A stretch of DNA of 64,000 nt from JAGWBJ01 sp964291465 (GCA_964291465.2 OZ219941.1:124001-188000); one strand, 5' to 3'. Shown: positions 41,953-50,841, numbered from the stretch's first letter. A program made the numbers and translations. Notes: a model not told the origin generated them from the letters alone.

Positions 41953-41958
41953 ATTATA
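41953..41958 (-). promoter_or_regulatory. -10 box for tRNA-Ser
   Basis: A perfect TATAAT on the minus strand lies 16 bases upstream of the mature tRNA 5' end. The -35 region is weak. Confidence 0.55.
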
Positions 41959-42141
41959 TCACCTCGGCGCGGGGCAAGGCAGGGGCGACGGGACGTCCAT
42001 CCGGGCAGTGCCGGCACCCTCCATCCCGTCCCTTGCCGTTCGTGTTTCGTCACCAGATGCCGGGTCTGCGACGATCATCGGCCTCTTTGTGATATGCGCA
42101 ACCAACCATCTGTTGGTGAACAGGTAGAGTAGTTCGTCCAG

Positions 42142-42174
42142 TTTCGAAGGTTGTGTCGAACGCTATCTGTCGAA
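42142..42174. promoter_or_regulatory. Three TCGAA repeats upstream of the Lrp gene
   Basis: TTTCGAA (42142-42148), TGTCGAA (42154-42160) and TGTCGAA (42168-42174) stand as direct repeats 12-14 bases apart just upstream of the -35 box. This arrangement suggests activator or repressor half-sites, possibly for the Lrp protein itself. The rest of the 41959-42140 gap shows nothing else. Confidence 0.35.
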
Positions 42175-42186
42175 GGGGGGCCGCCA

Positions 42187-42215
42187 TTGACACAATTCGT
42201 ACCTTGCCCTATTCT
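42187..42215 (+). promoter_or_regulatory. Promoter for the Lrp-aconitase genes
   Basis: A perfect TTGACA (42187-42192) is followed after 17 bases by TATTCT (42210-42215). An AGGAGG ribosome-binding site (42233-42238) precedes the ATG at 42248. Confidence 0.75.
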
Positions 42216-42247
42216 GGTCTGTAGAAAGTTTCAGGAGGAACGACGGT

Positions 42248-42688
42248 ATGGATGAACTGGACCAGAGGATCATCGCCCTCCTTCAGGCAGACGGAAGGGC
42301 CTCCAATGCCAAGATCGCCCGGGAGGTGGGTGTAAGCGAAGGCACCGTGAGACGCAGGCTCCGCCGCCTGATCGACGGCGACGTGATACAGGTGATCGCC
42401 GTTCCCAACCTGGAGCAGATGGGCTACGGCACCGCGGCCCTGGTCGGCATCCAGACCGGACCCGGCATGGTGGACGACGTGGCCGCCGCCATCGGCGCCC
42501 TGGACGAGGCCCACTACGTCGCCATCACCACGGGGGCCTACGACATCTTCACCTGGGTGGGGCTGGAGTCGCCGGAGAAGCTGGGCAACTTCCTACGCGG
42601 AAAGGTGGGCACCATCCCCGGCGTGACCCGCACCGAGACCTTCGTGAACCTGGCCATCAAGAAGCGCACCTATGGCCTAGTCCTGTAG
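42248..42688 (+). CDS. Lrp/AsnC family transcriptional regulator
   Basis: A 146-residue regulator with an N-terminal winged helix (LDQRIIALLQADGRASNAKIAREVGVSEGTVRRRLRRL) and a C-terminal RAM/ligand-binding domain containing YVAITTGAYDIFTWV and a final region RTETFVNLAIKKRT. Such proteins form octamers and sense amino acids or other metabolites. It sits 27 bases ahead of the aconitase gene and is probably co-transcribed with it from the promoter at 42187-42215. Confidence 0.92.
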   Translation: MDELDQRIIALLQADGRASNAKIAREVGVSEGTVRRRLRRLIDGDVIQVIAVPNLEQMGYGTAALVGIQTGPGMVDDVAAAIGALDEAHYVAITTGAYDIFTWVGLESPEKLGNFLRGKVGTIPGVTRTETFVNLAIKKRTYGLVL

Positions 42689-42715
42689 GGCAAGGGTCGA
42701 CAGGAGGACCGCGGC

Positions 42716-44998
42716 ATGACCAACATCGACTCCACCCCCGAGTTCGTCACCAGGACCTACGACAGAATGTCCCGTACCCTAGACGCGGTCCGGGCCAAGC
42801 TCGGCAGGCCCCTTAGCCTGGCCGACAAGCTGATGCTCTCACACTTGGACGACCCGGCGACCCAGGAGATGGAGCCCGGAAGGAGCTATCTCCTGGCACG
42901 GCCCGACCGCGTGGTCCTGCAGGACGTGCTGGGGCAGACGGCCATGCTGCAGTTCATGCAGACCGGGCGCGACAACACGGCGGTCCCCACCACCATTCAC
43001 TGTGACCACTTGATCCAGGCGAGGGTCGAGGGCGCATTGGACCTGAAGGAGTCGCTGGCGGAGAACAGCGAGGTGTACGACTTCCTCAAGTCCGTCGGCG
43101 CCAGGTACGGCGTCGGCTTCTGGGGGCCGGGAGCGGGCATCATCCACCAGGTCAACCTGGAGCAGTACGCCTTCCCCGGCGCCATGATCATCGGCACCGA
43201 CTCCCACACGCCCAACGCCGGCGGGCTTGGGGCCTGCGCCGTGGGCGTGGGCGGGGCCGACGCCGTGGAGGTGATGGCCGGGCTGCCCTGGGAGGTGCTG
43301 TATCCCAAGCGCATCGGGGTGCTGCTCACCGGGGAGCTGAGCGGCTGGACGGCGCCGAAGGACGTGATCCTGTACCTGGCCAGCGTGCTGACGGTGTCGG
43401 GAGGCACCAACTCCATCATAGAGTACTTTGGCCCCGGCACCAGGTCCATAAGCTGCACCGGCAAGGCCACCATCACCAACATGGGCGCCGAGCTTGGGGC
43501 CACCACCTCGGTGTTCCCCTACGACGAGCGAATGGCCAGGTACCTGCACGCGACCCGGCGGGGCGAGCTGGTGGGCCTGGCCGACCGGAACCGGGACCTG
43601 CTGACCGCCGACCGGGAGGTGGAGGAGAACCCCCGGGACCACTTCGACCGCATCGTGGAGATCGACCTGTCCAACCTGGAACCCTACGTGGTTGGCCCCC
43701 ACTCGCCGGATAGGGCCCGCCCCATCTCCGCCCTGGCCGGGGAGGTGCGGGACGAGGGCAACGGGTTCGTGGACGACCTCTCCACCGTCCTGATAGGAAG
43801 CTGCACCAACTCCTCCTACGAGGACATGAGCCGCGCCGCCGACGTGGCCCGCCAGGCCACCGCCATGGGCACCGCAATCACCGTCCCCCTTATGGTGACC
43901 CCGGGCTCCGAGCAGGTCCGGGCGACCATAGAGCGGGACGGACAGCTCGAGGCCCTCAGGGCGATCGGGGCCACCGTCCTGGCCAACGCCTGCGGCCCGT
44001 GCATAGGCCAGTGGCGCAGGGCCAGGGAGGTCTCCGAGGCCCCCAACTCCATCGTCACCTCCTACAACCGGAACTTCCCCAGGCGGAACGACGGCCAGCC
44101 CCAGACCATGAACTTCATCGCCAGCCCCGAGATCACGACGGCCTTCGCCCTGTCCGGCCGGCTGTCGTTCAACCCCCTCACCGACGCCCTGAGGGACTCC
44201 CAGGGCAACGCGGTGAAGCTCAGGCCCCCCGAGCCCGCGCCCGAGGTGCCCGAGACCCCCTTCAGCGCCGGCGAGTCTTCCTACTTCCCGCCCCCGGAGG
44301 ACGGCAGCAGCGTTGAGGTGGCAGTCCGGCCCGACAGCGAGCGCCTGCAGATCCTCACCCCGTGGCCCGCGTGGGACGGCAGGGACTTTCTCGATGCGCC
44401 GGTGCTGCTGAAGGCCCGGGGCAAGTGCACCACCGACCACATATCGCCCGCCGGCCCGTGGCTGCGCCTGCGGGGCCACCTGGACAAGTTCAGCGACAAC
44501 ATGTTCATGGGCGCGACCAACGCCTACACGGGCAACGCGGGCACCGGGAAGAACGTCGATACCGGGGAGGAGGAGCAGTCCATCTCCTCCATAGCCAGGC
44601 ACTACAAGTCCCGGGGGCTGCCCTGGGTGGTCGTCGGAGACGACAACTACGGCGAGGGGAGCAGCCGTGAGCACGCGGCCCTCTCCCCCCGGCTGCTGGG
44701 CGGCGCGGCGGTCATCGCCCGCAGCTTCGCCCGGATCCACGAGACCAACCTGAAGAAGCAGGGCCTCCTGGCCCTCACCTTCCAGGACCGGGCGGACTAT
44801 GACCGGGTGCAGGAGGACGACCGCATAAGCCTGGTGGACCTGGCGGACATGGCCCAGGGCAAGCCCGTCACCGCCCACCTCCAGCACTCCGACGGGACCC
44901 GGGAGACCCTGCAGCTCGACCACAGCTTCAGCGACAGCCAGATAGAGTGGTTCAAGGCCGGGTCGGCGCTGAACGTGCTCAGCCGCAAAGGGGGGTAG
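42716..44998 (+). CDS. Aconitate hydratase (mitochondrial-type)
   Basis: A 760-residue aconitase that isomerises citrate and isocitrate in the TCA cycle. The 4Fe-4S ligands are Cys363 in GSCTNSS, and Cys426 and Cys429 in ACGPCIG. TTIHCDHLIQA, GTDSHTPNAGGLG and the C-terminal swivel GDDNYGEGSSREHAAL are intact. The length and the KCTTDHISPAGPWL block fit the mitochondrial-type group more than the 890-residue AcnA type. ATG 42716 follows GGAGG. Confidence 0.93.
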   Translation: MTNIDSTPEFVTRTYDRMSRTLDAVRAKLGRPLSLADKLMLSHLDDPATQEMEPGRSYLLARPDRVVLQDVLGQTAMLQFMQTGRDNTAVPTTIHCDHLIQARVEGALDLKESLAENSEVYDFLKSVGARYGVGFWGPGAGIIHQVNLEQYAFPGAMIIGTDSHTPNAGGLGACAVGVGGADAVEVMAGLPWEVLYPKRIGVLLTGELSGWTAPKDVILYLASVLTVSGGTNSIIEYFGPGTRSISCTGKATITNMGAELGATTSVFPYDERMARYLHATRRGELVGLADRNRDLLTADREVEENPRDHFDRIVEIDLSNLEPYVVGPHSPDRARPISALAGEVRDEGNGFVDDLSTVLIGSCTNSSYEDMSRAADVARQATAMGTAITVPLMVTPGSEQVRATIERDGQLEALRAIGATVLANACGPCIGQWRRAREVSEAPNSIVTSYNRNFPRRNDGQPQTMNFIASPEITTAFALSGRLSFNPLTDALRDSQGNAVKLRPPEPAPEVPETPFSAGESSYFPPPEDGSSVEVAVRPDSERLQILTPWPAWDGRDFLDAPVLLKARGKCTTDHISPAGPWLRLRGHLDKFSDNMFMGATNAYTGNAGTGKNVDTGEEEQSISSIARHYKSRGLPWVVVGDDNYGEGSSREHAALSPRLLGGAAVIARSFARIHETNLKKQGLLALTFQDRADYDRVQEDDRISLVDLADMAQGKPVTAHLQHSDGTRETLQLDHSFSDSQIEWFKAGSALNVLSRKGG

Positions 44999-45044
44999 GC
45001 GCGGCTGCGGACCGGGTCCAACGCCCAGGGGCTGCGCGCCGCAT

Positions 45045-45740
45045 CTACCCCAACCCCTCGAGGCACTCCCGGAGGGGTCTGTGGAGGCAGGTGAAGATGG
45101 GGGTGTCCCGCAGGGTGTAGGGGCGGGCCTCGGACTCCCTCAGGGCCATGACCAGGTCCAGGAAGTCCGAGGGAGAGTCGGTCTCGAAGCCCAGCACGAA
45201 CTCCTGGTCGTCCAGGCCGAAGGAGTAGCTGGTGCTTATCTTCACCGACGGGTACCTGTGGCCCACCTGGAAGTGCTCCTCCATCATCCGCTGCCGCTCC
45301 CCCTTGGGTAGCTGGTACCAGTCGTGGGTCTTGACGAAGGGGTAGACGAACAGGTAGTCGCGCCCTATGGCCCGCATAGTCTCCGACGCGCCCTCCTGCC
45401 CCTCGTGGCGGTGCCGGTCCACGTAGGGGGAGCGTCGGGTCATGGCCAGGTACGAGTGGGGCACGCTGAGGTACCGGCCCATCTCGGTGCGGTTGACCTG
45501 GGCGGCCAGCGACTCCAGCAGATCCAGGGAGGGGCTGATCTTCCACAGCATGAAGTCCACGTCCCCCCGGGTGGCCATGAGGCTGTAGCTCCTGATGCTC
45601 ATCCGGGAGGCGAACTCCTCCACGACGGCGCAGAGCTCCTCCCGGGACCGCTCCCGGTCGGCCGGGGGGAGGCGGCGCCACTCGGGGTCCGTCTTGTAGA
45701 AGGTGTACTTGACGAAGCTGCGGGCGGACTCCTGCGCCAT
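45045..45740 (-). CDS. hemQ: Coproheme decarboxylase (HemQ, chlorite dismutase family)
   Basis: A 231-residue member of the chlorite dismutase-like family. The Tyr133-Pro-Phe-Val-Lys137 segment matches the catalytic Tyr/Lys pair of HemQ, which decarboxylates coproheme to haem b in the coproporphyrin-dependent pathway. MMEEHFQVGHRY supplies candidate haem-binding histidines and YSFGLDDQEFVLGFE is a family block. ATG 45740 follows AGGAGGAGGAG. It is divergent from the sulfite reductase, an enzyme whose siroheme is made from an earlier porphyrin precursor. Confidence 0.9.
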   Translation of the reverse strand: MAQESARSFVKYTFYKTDPEWRRLPPADRERSREELCAVVEEFASRMSIRSYSLMATRGDVDFMLWKISPSLDLLESLAAQVNRTEMGRYLSVPHSYLAMTRRSPYVDRHRHEGQEGASETMRAIGRDYLFVYPFVKTHDWYQLPKGERQRMMEEHFQVGHRYPSVKISTSYSFGLDDQEFVLGFETDSPSDFLDLVMALRESEARPYTLRDTPIFTCLHRPLRECLEGLG

Positions 45741-45805
45741 GCTCCTCCTCCTGGGCTCCTTGGCCCTTGGGGCCGCCTCTCGGGGCCAAAGACCGACGGC
45801 AGGCC

Positions 45806-45811
45806 ATTATA
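45806..45811 (-). promoter_or_regulatory. -10 box for hemQ
   Basis: A perfect TATAAT on the minus strand, 66 bases upstream of the hemQ ATG. No good -35 is seen at 16-18 bases, which suggests activator dependence. Confidence 0.45.
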
Positions 45812-45843
45812 TCACCGGATGTTGGGGCATCGGGTCACGGAAT

Positions 45844-45872
45844 CTATTGACAATAGTAGCTATTCTCGATAG
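45844..45872. promoter_or_regulatory. Two CTAT-N5-ATAG dyads (candidate operators)
   Basis: CTATTGACAATAG (45844-45856), a perfect dyad about its central base, and CTATTCTCGATAG (45860-45872), with matching outer arms, are three bases apart; their centres are 16 bases apart. The first covers the -35 box of the sulfite reductase promoter and the second fills the spacer up to the -10. Repression by a dimeric regulator is the simplest reading. Confidence 0.6.
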
Positions 45873-45875
45873 ACT
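45847..45875 (+). promoter_or_regulatory. Promoter for the sulfite/nitrite reductase gene
   Basis: TTGACA (45847-45852) and TAGACT (45870-45875) are spaced by 17 bases, leaving a leader of about 145 bases before the GTG at 46028. Confidence 0.7.
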
Positions 45876-46027
45876 TGGTCGGCAATGAGGTTCGAGGACG
45901 ACCTGTTCCACCTGTGTAGCCGCCCCTGAGTAGGGGGCAGGCTCTGCCAGCATAGCCAGCACCTGCGCCCGTCGATGGCACGCCTAGGATGGGCGCAGTT
46001 TTATTTTGCTCGATTCAGGAGGTTCCG

Positions 46028-47881
46028 GTGACCGGCCAAGTCAAGGGTACAACGGCTTCCCAGGAGGATATCCACGCAGAGAGCCTCAGGCTGGCCCAGA
46101 ATGCCAAGGGGATCATCCCCTTCATGGAGCAGGAAGTGGTCAGCCTGGAGGAGGAGATCAAGGCATTTCGCGCAGGTCAGCGTGAACCCACCCAGTTCAT
46201 GCCCTTCCGCCTCAGGCAGGGCGTGTACGGCCAGAGGCAGCCCGACGCCCAGATGCTCCGGGTCAAGATCCCCGGGGGCATCCTCACGCCCGAGGCCCTG
46301 GAGCTGCTGGGAGAGGTGATCGACAAGTACGCGCCCCTCAAGAAGGGGCACGTGACCACCCGGGAGAACGTCCAGATCCACCACGTCATCCTGGAGGACG
46401 CGGGCGACGCCATGCGGCTGCTCGCCCAGGCGGGGCTCAGCACCAGGGAGGCCTGCGGCAACACCGTGCGCAACGTGGTGGGGTACGCCCTCTCCGGCGT
46501 GTGCCCCGACGAGGTGTTCGACCCCACGCGCTATCTGGCCGCCTACGTGCGGTTCGCCGTGCGGCACCCCGTCACCCAGAACTTCCCCCGGAAGTTCAAG
46601 ACGTCCTTCACCGGCTGCGCCGACCACGACAGCGTTGCGTCGGCGGTCCACGACCTGTCCTACATTGCCCAGGTGCGCAACGAGGGGGGAGTGGAGAAGC
46701 GGGGCTTCAAGGTGATGGTCGGCGGCGCCACGTCCATCATGCCCCGGCTGGGGAAGGTGCTGTACGACTTCGTGCCCGAGGAGGACTACCTGCGGGTGGC
46801 CGAGGCCATCTGGCGGGTGTTCGACAAGGCGGCCATGCTCCGGAAGAACCGGATGATGGCCCGCATCAAGGTGCTCATAGACCGCATCGGCTTCGAGGCG
46901 TTCAAGGAGCAGGTCGACGAGGAGCTCAAGGGCGTGGGCCCCATCGACGCCACGCCCCTGATGAACATCGACGAGATACAGCGGGAGGAGCCCCCGTCCA
47001 TCCCCGCCGCCAGCCGAGTTCCTCCACTCAATGGGCAGGAGCCGCCGGCCGAGTTCCTCCACTGGAAGGAGAACAACACCATTCCCCAGAAGCAGGCGGG
47101 GTACTTCGTGGCCCAGGTCAAGCTGCCCCTGGGGGACATATACGTCCATCAGTTCCCGGTGCTCGCCGGCATAGTCCGCAAGTACACGGGAGGGCGCGCC
47201 CGCACCACCCAGGAGCAGAACCTGGCCCTCCGCTTCGTCCCAGAGGGGTACCTGTACGACGTGTGGAAGGAGCTGAAGGAGATCGGGCTGGTGGACTCCG
47301 GGGCCCACACCATAACCGACGTGGTCTCGTGCCCCGGCACCGACAGCTGCAAGCTGGGCATCACCGCGTCCATGGGCCTGGGCCGGGCCATCAAGGGTGA
47401 GCTGGAGTCGTGGAACGGCCTGGGGGAAGACCCGCTGGTCAAGAAGATGCACGTCAAGATGAGCGGCTGCCCCAACGGCTGCGGCCTGCACCACATCGCC
47501 AGCATCGGGTTCCACGGCGCGGCGATGAAGGGCCCGGGCGGCGTGCAGGTGCCGGCCTACGAGCTGTTCCTGGGCGGACACTACGGCGGGAAGACCCACG
47601 AGGAGACGCGGTTCGGGCAGAGGCTGCCCGGCGTCAAGGTGCCCGCCAAGAGGGTCCCCGAGGTCGTGAAGGAGATCGCGGGCCACTACAAGGTGAACCG
47701 CCTGGACGGCGAGGAGTTCAGGGACTTCGTGGACCGGGTGGGCATCGAGCCCTTCGCGGAGATCGCCGGACGGCACCGGGAGGTGGAGGCGCTGGGCCCG
47801 GACACCATGGACGTATACATGGACTGGGACAAGCCCGAGGTCTACAAGCTGGAGCGCGGCGAAGGGGAGTGCGCCGTCTAG
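46028..47881 (+). CDS. Siroheme-dependent sulfite/nitrite reductase
   Basis: A 617-residue assimilatory-type reductase that transfers six electrons to sulfite or nitrite. The siroheme/4Fe-4S cysteines are Cys435, Cys441, Cys481 and Cys485 (C-x5-C then C-x3-C in SCPGTDSC and GCPNGCG). RTTQEQNLALRF and the N-terminal HVTTRENVQIHHV form siroheme-binding regions. The GTG start has AGGAGG five bases upstream, overruling an earlier start at 45989. Ferredoxin-dependent action is likely because no flavoprotein subunit is nearby. Sulfite versus nitrite cannot be decided from sequence alone. Confidence 0.9.
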   Translation: MTGQVKGTTASQEDIHAESLRLAQNAKGIIPFMEQEVVSLEEEIKAFRAGQREPTQFMPFRLRQGVYGQRQPDAQMLRVKIPGGILTPEALELLGEVIDKYAPLKKGHVTTRENVQIHHVILEDAGDAMRLLAQAGLSTREACGNTVRNVVGYALSGVCPDEVFDPTRYLAAYVRFAVRHPVTQNFPRKFKTSFTGCADHDSVASAVHDLSYIAQVRNEGGVEKRGFKVMVGGATSIMPRLGKVLYDFVPEEDYLRVAEAIWRVFDKAAMLRKNRMMARIKVLIDRIGFEAFKEQVDEELKGVGPIDATPLMNIDEIQREEPPSIPAASRVPPLNGQEPPAEFLHWKENNTIPQKQAGYFVAQVKLPLGDIYVHQFPVLAGIVRKYTGGRARTTQEQNLALRFVPEGYLYDVWKELKEIGLVDSGAHTITDVVSCPGTDSCKLGITASMGLGRAIKGELESWNGLGEDPLVKKMHVKMSGCPNGCGLHHIASIGFHGAAMKGPGGVQVPAYELFLGGHYGGKTHEETRFGQRLPGVKVPAKRVPEVVKEIAGHYKVNRLDGEEFRDFVDRVGIEPFAEIAGRHREVEALGPDTMDVYMDWDKPEVYKLERGEGECAV

Positions 47882-47890
47882 GGGGGCGCC

Positions 47891-48256
47891 TTGGCAGTCA
47901 GCCGTAAGCGGGCCCTGGAGTACGCGGACGAGATCATCTCCGTACCCAGGGCCCATGTGCGAGTGTCGCTCCGGCAGGTGAGGGACGGGGTCACCCTGTT
48001 GCACCGGGGCCGGGCCCTCACCAAGTGTCACATCAGCCGATCGGGGATGCGTGCGGCCCGCTACATGGCCGAGGCCCTGGGGGTGACGCTGCCGGCGCTG
48101 GGCGAGTCGGTGGAGGCCCGGGTGTCCACGGGGGTGCTGTGGAGGGCCGTCTCCATATCGTGCCTGGACTTCCGCAGGCCCGAGTCGTTTACACTCCTGG
48201 AGAGGCTCCTGGAGGAGGCGCGGCTGCAGCGGGGCTCAGGAAGCGATAGCGTCTAG
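47891..48256 (+). CDS. Small protein downstream of sulfite reductase, function unknown
   Basis: A 121-residue basic protein that I do not recognise. It starts at TTG nine bases after the reductase stop, with AGGGGGGC as ribosome-binding site, so it should be co-transcribed. It contains single cysteines in TKCHISRSG and ISCLDF and no transmembrane segment. A role linked to the reductase, such as regulation or cofactor supply, is only suggested by position. Its end overlaps the convergent membrane-protein gene by four bases. Confidence 0.6.
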   Translation: MAVSRKRALEYADEIISVPRAHVRVSLRQVRDGVTLLHRGRALTKCHISRSGMRAARYMAEALGVTLPALGESVEARVSTGVLWRAVSISCLDFRRPESFTLLERLLEEARLQRGSGSDSV

Positions 48257-48636
48257 CTCTTCAGCCAGCGCTTGAGCCTGTCGACCACCGTCAGCCGGTC
48301 CTCTATGGGGCGTCCCCGCCACCTCTTCTCGTAGGACGATAACGAGCCGCCGGGCCGGACGAAGAAGAGGGCGTAGGCGATGACGAACAGCACCAGTCCG
48401 GCGACCACCAGGTGGACCACGCTGCCCACGCCCAGAAGGCCCAGTATCAGCGCCAGCAGCAACAGTGCGAAGCTGCCGAGCATCAGCTTGCTGGGGCTTA
48501 TACGTATCTTGCCGGAGACGCGGCCCAATGGACCTCCAACGGCCTTGGGAGCCCCCCTTGGGGCCCGGTCCTTGGGGAGGGAGTCCTCGGCTTGCTTGAG
48601 AATCTCCTCGATCTCTTTCATGTACTTGTCGGACAT
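48253..48636 (-). CDS. Small two-TM membrane protein, function unknown
   Basis: A 127-residue protein with a charged, Pro-rich cytoplasmic N-terminus (about 50 residues), two adjacent hydrophobic helices (LMLGSFALLLLALILGLLGV and VVHLVVAGLVLFVIAYALFFV) and a basic C-terminal tail YEKRWRGRPIEDR. The start is ATG 48636 with GGGAGGGG upstream. No recognised domain. Confidence 0.7.
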   Translation of the reverse strand: MSDKYMKEIEEILKQAEDSLPKDRAPRGAPKAVGGPLGRVSGKIRISPSKLMLGSFALLLLALILGLLGVGSVVHLVVAGLVLFVIAYALFFVRPGGSLSSYEKRWRGRPIEDRLTVVDRLKRWLKS

Positions 48637-48761
48637 GGCCCCTCCCACCGACTCTCCGACTTTGTGGCCAGCACAGCGCATCAAATGAAGGGTCTGTACC
48701 CTACCTGAATTTTATCAGACGGGCAGTTTGGGCGTCCACCTTGGAGCTGGCTTCGAGGCAG

Positions 48762-49046
48762 TCAGAAGACGTCCAGGGTGAACCTGGCCCCCTCGGGGGA
48801 CTCCTTGAAGTCCAGCACCGCCCGGGGCATCCGCTCCATCAGGTCCCAGTCCACCAGGAGCACCACGGCCCCCTCGTGCTCCACCAGCCGGTCTCCGTCC
48901 AGCTCCTCGGCGATGACGATGCCGAAGTCCCCTTCCCCGACCCACATCGGGGGAGTCGCCAGGCGCAGGAACTTCCCCATCTCCAGGTCCAGTCTCTCCC
49001 CGACCCGCTTCAGCTCCTGCTTGGCCCTGTTCGTTACGGTTACCAC
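48762..49046 (-). CDS. HesB/IscA-like fold protein without cluster cysteines
   Basis: A 94-residue protein whose opening (VTVTNRAKQELKRV) and alternating strands (GDFGIVIAEELDG, VVLLVDWDLMERMPRAVLDFKE) resemble A-type iron-sulfur carriers. It has no cysteine, so it cannot hold a cluster in the usual way. The family assignment is by general resemblance only. It is 15 bases downstream of the ferredoxin-like-fold gene at 49062-49445. Confidence 0.55.
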   Translation of the reverse strand: MVTVTNRAKQELKRVGERLDLEMGKFLRLATPPMWVGEGDFGIVIAEELDGDRLVEHEGAVVLLVDWDLMERMPRAVLDFKESPEGARFTLDVF

Positions 49047-49061
49047 TCGCCCTTCGTGCCT

Positions 49062-49445
49062 CTAGCCACGGGTGGCGAAGCCCTGCTCCGGGAATATCTG
49101 CCGGTATACCAGTACCGAAAGGGGGACGTTGGGGACCACCCGGCGGCCCCACTCCGTCGGGTTGTTCAGGAAGGACTGGTACTCGGGGCTGTGGAGCACG
49201 TCCTCGGTCTCCAGCTCGAATATGGCGAGGTAGTGGGGGAAGACGGCGGGAGCCGCCCGGTCGCCGAACACCGCGTCCCGGACCTCGGGGGCGGAGACGA
49301 ACCGGCGGGCGCTCACCACGCCGGGCACCCGCTCCAGCTCGTCGATTATGTGCTCCTCGTCGTACCAGCGGTTCAGCTCGTCCTCCCATTCGGGTGACGG
49401 GTCCGTGGTGACGATGAGAATGGCTCTGCCCGTCGGTCCTGCCAT
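49062..49445 (-). CDS. Dimeric alpha/beta-barrel (DUF4286/EthD-like) protein
   Basis: A 127-residue protein with the look of a ferredoxin-like dimeric barrel: AILIVTTDPSPEWEDELNRWYDEEHI, VPGVVSARRF and HYLAIFELETEDV are typical of DUF4286/EthD-type families, which include small oxygenases and degradative proteins. No specific active site is assignable. ATG 49445 follows AGGAGG. It probably forms a small operon with the gene at 48762. Confidence 0.6.
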   Translation of the reverse strand: MAGPTGRAILIVTTDPSPEWEDELNRWYDEEHIIDELERVPGVVSARRFVSAPEVRDAVFGDRAAPAVFPHYLAIFELETEDVLHSPEYQSFLNNPTEWGRRVVPNVPLSVLVYRQIFPEQGFATRG

Positions 49446-49544
49446 GGGCGCCTCCTGAACCGGGTGTGGGTTGCCGTCCGACAACCTCGGTTTACGGTTT
49501 TCGTTACGTGCTCTTCGACATGGTGCAGGCGGCGCCGGCGGACG

Positions 49545-50612
49545 TCAGCCCTGGGGCTCCACGAAGGCCAGGATATCTGCCGGGTTGTTGACGAGGATGT
49601 CGTCCACGGCCTCCCGGCTGTAGCCCCGGTGGAGCATCCGGGGCACCAGGTGCCGCAGGATGTAGTAGTAGCCGTGGCCGCCGTAGCGCTGCAGGCGGTG
49701 CTTGGCGCAGATGTCGTGGGCGACCAGGACCTTGCGGCCGTAGCCCTGGGCGGATATCCACGCGATGTCGTCCATGCGCCGGGCCTCGCTGGGGAAGTCG
49801 ATGTTGGGGTTGAGGGGGTAGTAGGAGGCCTCGTTGCCGAACAGGTCCCACTCCATGTAGCAGCCCGCCTCGGCGACGCGCTTCAGGTTGTCCCGGATGA
49901 ATATGGTGCGGTCCAGGTGGCCGATGATGGTGCGTTCCAGGTCGCCCCCCGCCTCCCTGAGCACCTCGATTATCTCCAGGGGCGCCGTCTCATCTCTTCC
50001 GGGGTGTATGAGGACCGGGGCGCCCGTGGCCCGCTGGGCCCTGGCCGAGGCCCGCAGCACCTTGCGCTCGTTGTCGGTGAGGGGCCAGCTACAGCCTACC
50101 TCGCCGATGACGCCCGAGCGGATGCCGGTGCCGCCGGCCCCCCGGGTGACGTCGGCGACGATCTCCCCGGTGATCTCCGCCTCCGTCTTCAGGTCCATGT
50201 CCGGGGGGTGCGTGGCGGCGACGTAGTAGGACGCCCCCATGACTATGTTGACGCCCGTGGCCCGGGAGATGCGGGCCAGGCCCTCGGGGTCCCGGGCTAT
50301 GCCCACGCTGGTGGCGTCCACCAAAGAGCCTCCGCCGTGCTGGCCGTACAGGGCCACCTCGTCGATGGCGGTGTCCACGTCGAAGAGCTGGGCGTCGTCG
50401 AAGTTGGGGTCCTTGTAGTGGCGGATCCGTCCCACGGTCTCCAGGGACACGGGGGCGTCGAAGAAGGCCTTTCCGCTGGCCGACGCCGGGGCGTGGGCGT
50501 TCACCGTCAGGTCAAGGAGCATGTGCTCGTGGGTAAGGGTCTGTCCCAGGTCCGCGGGTGCGATGGGGCCGAGCACCGTCTGCACTCTCCCGGACATGCT
50601 GCTACCGGCCAT
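49545..50612 (-). CDS. Phosphotriesterase family metal-dependent hydrolase
   Basis: A 355-residue (beta/alpha)8 hydrolase. Metal-binding His28 and His30 lie in LTHEHMLLD, later ligands appear in TGAPVLIHPGRDE and IIGHLDRTIF, and VLVAHDICAKHRL carries the final Asp. Enzymes of this group hydrolyse lactones or phosphotriesters; a lactonase role is most likely. ATG 50612 has AGGAGAA upstream. Confidence 0.87.
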   Translation of the reverse strand: MAGSSMSGRVQTVLGPIAPADLGQTLTHEHMLLDLTVNAHAPASASGKAFFDAPVSLETVGRIRHYKDPNFDDAQLFDVDTAIDEVALYGQHGGGSLVDATSVGIARDPEGLARISRATGVNIVMGASYYVAATHPPDMDLKTEAEITGEIVADVTRGAGGTGIRSGVIGEVGCSWPLTDNERKVLRASARAQRATGAPVLIHPGRDETAPLEIIEVLREAGGDLERTIIGHLDRTIFIRDNLKRVAEAGCYMEWDLFGNEASYYPLNPNIDFPSEARRMDDIAWISAQGYGRKVLVAHDICAKHRLQRYGGHGYYYILRHLVPRMLHRGYSREAVDDILVNNPADILAFVEPQG

Positions 50613-50767
50613 GGCATTCTCCTGGACGGAATGGGTTGGAGCGTGCCTAGGATGCTATCATAGCCACACTGGAGGGTCAACGAGACGTAGGGAGGCCGCG
50701 TCCTGGGGCGCCCTGGCGCCGGATGTCCTTGTCACCCACCGGCGCCAGGACATAGAATATTCGCGTC

Positions 50768-50841
50768 CCTCACGCTGGCCCCCTTCGGGGAGAGAGGGGG
50801 ACCAGGCCCTCACCCCGGCCCTCTCCCAAGGGGAGAGGGGG
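50768..50841. repeat. GC-rich intergenic hairpin repeat
   Basis: Two related hairpin units each begin with CCCTCAC; the second has CCCTCTCCC pairing with GGGAGAGGG across a short loop (50819-50839). Such C-rich/G-rich hairpins are common dispersed intergenic repeats in bacterial genomes. The remainder of the 283-base gap before the GMC gene shows no other gene. Confidence 0.55.
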
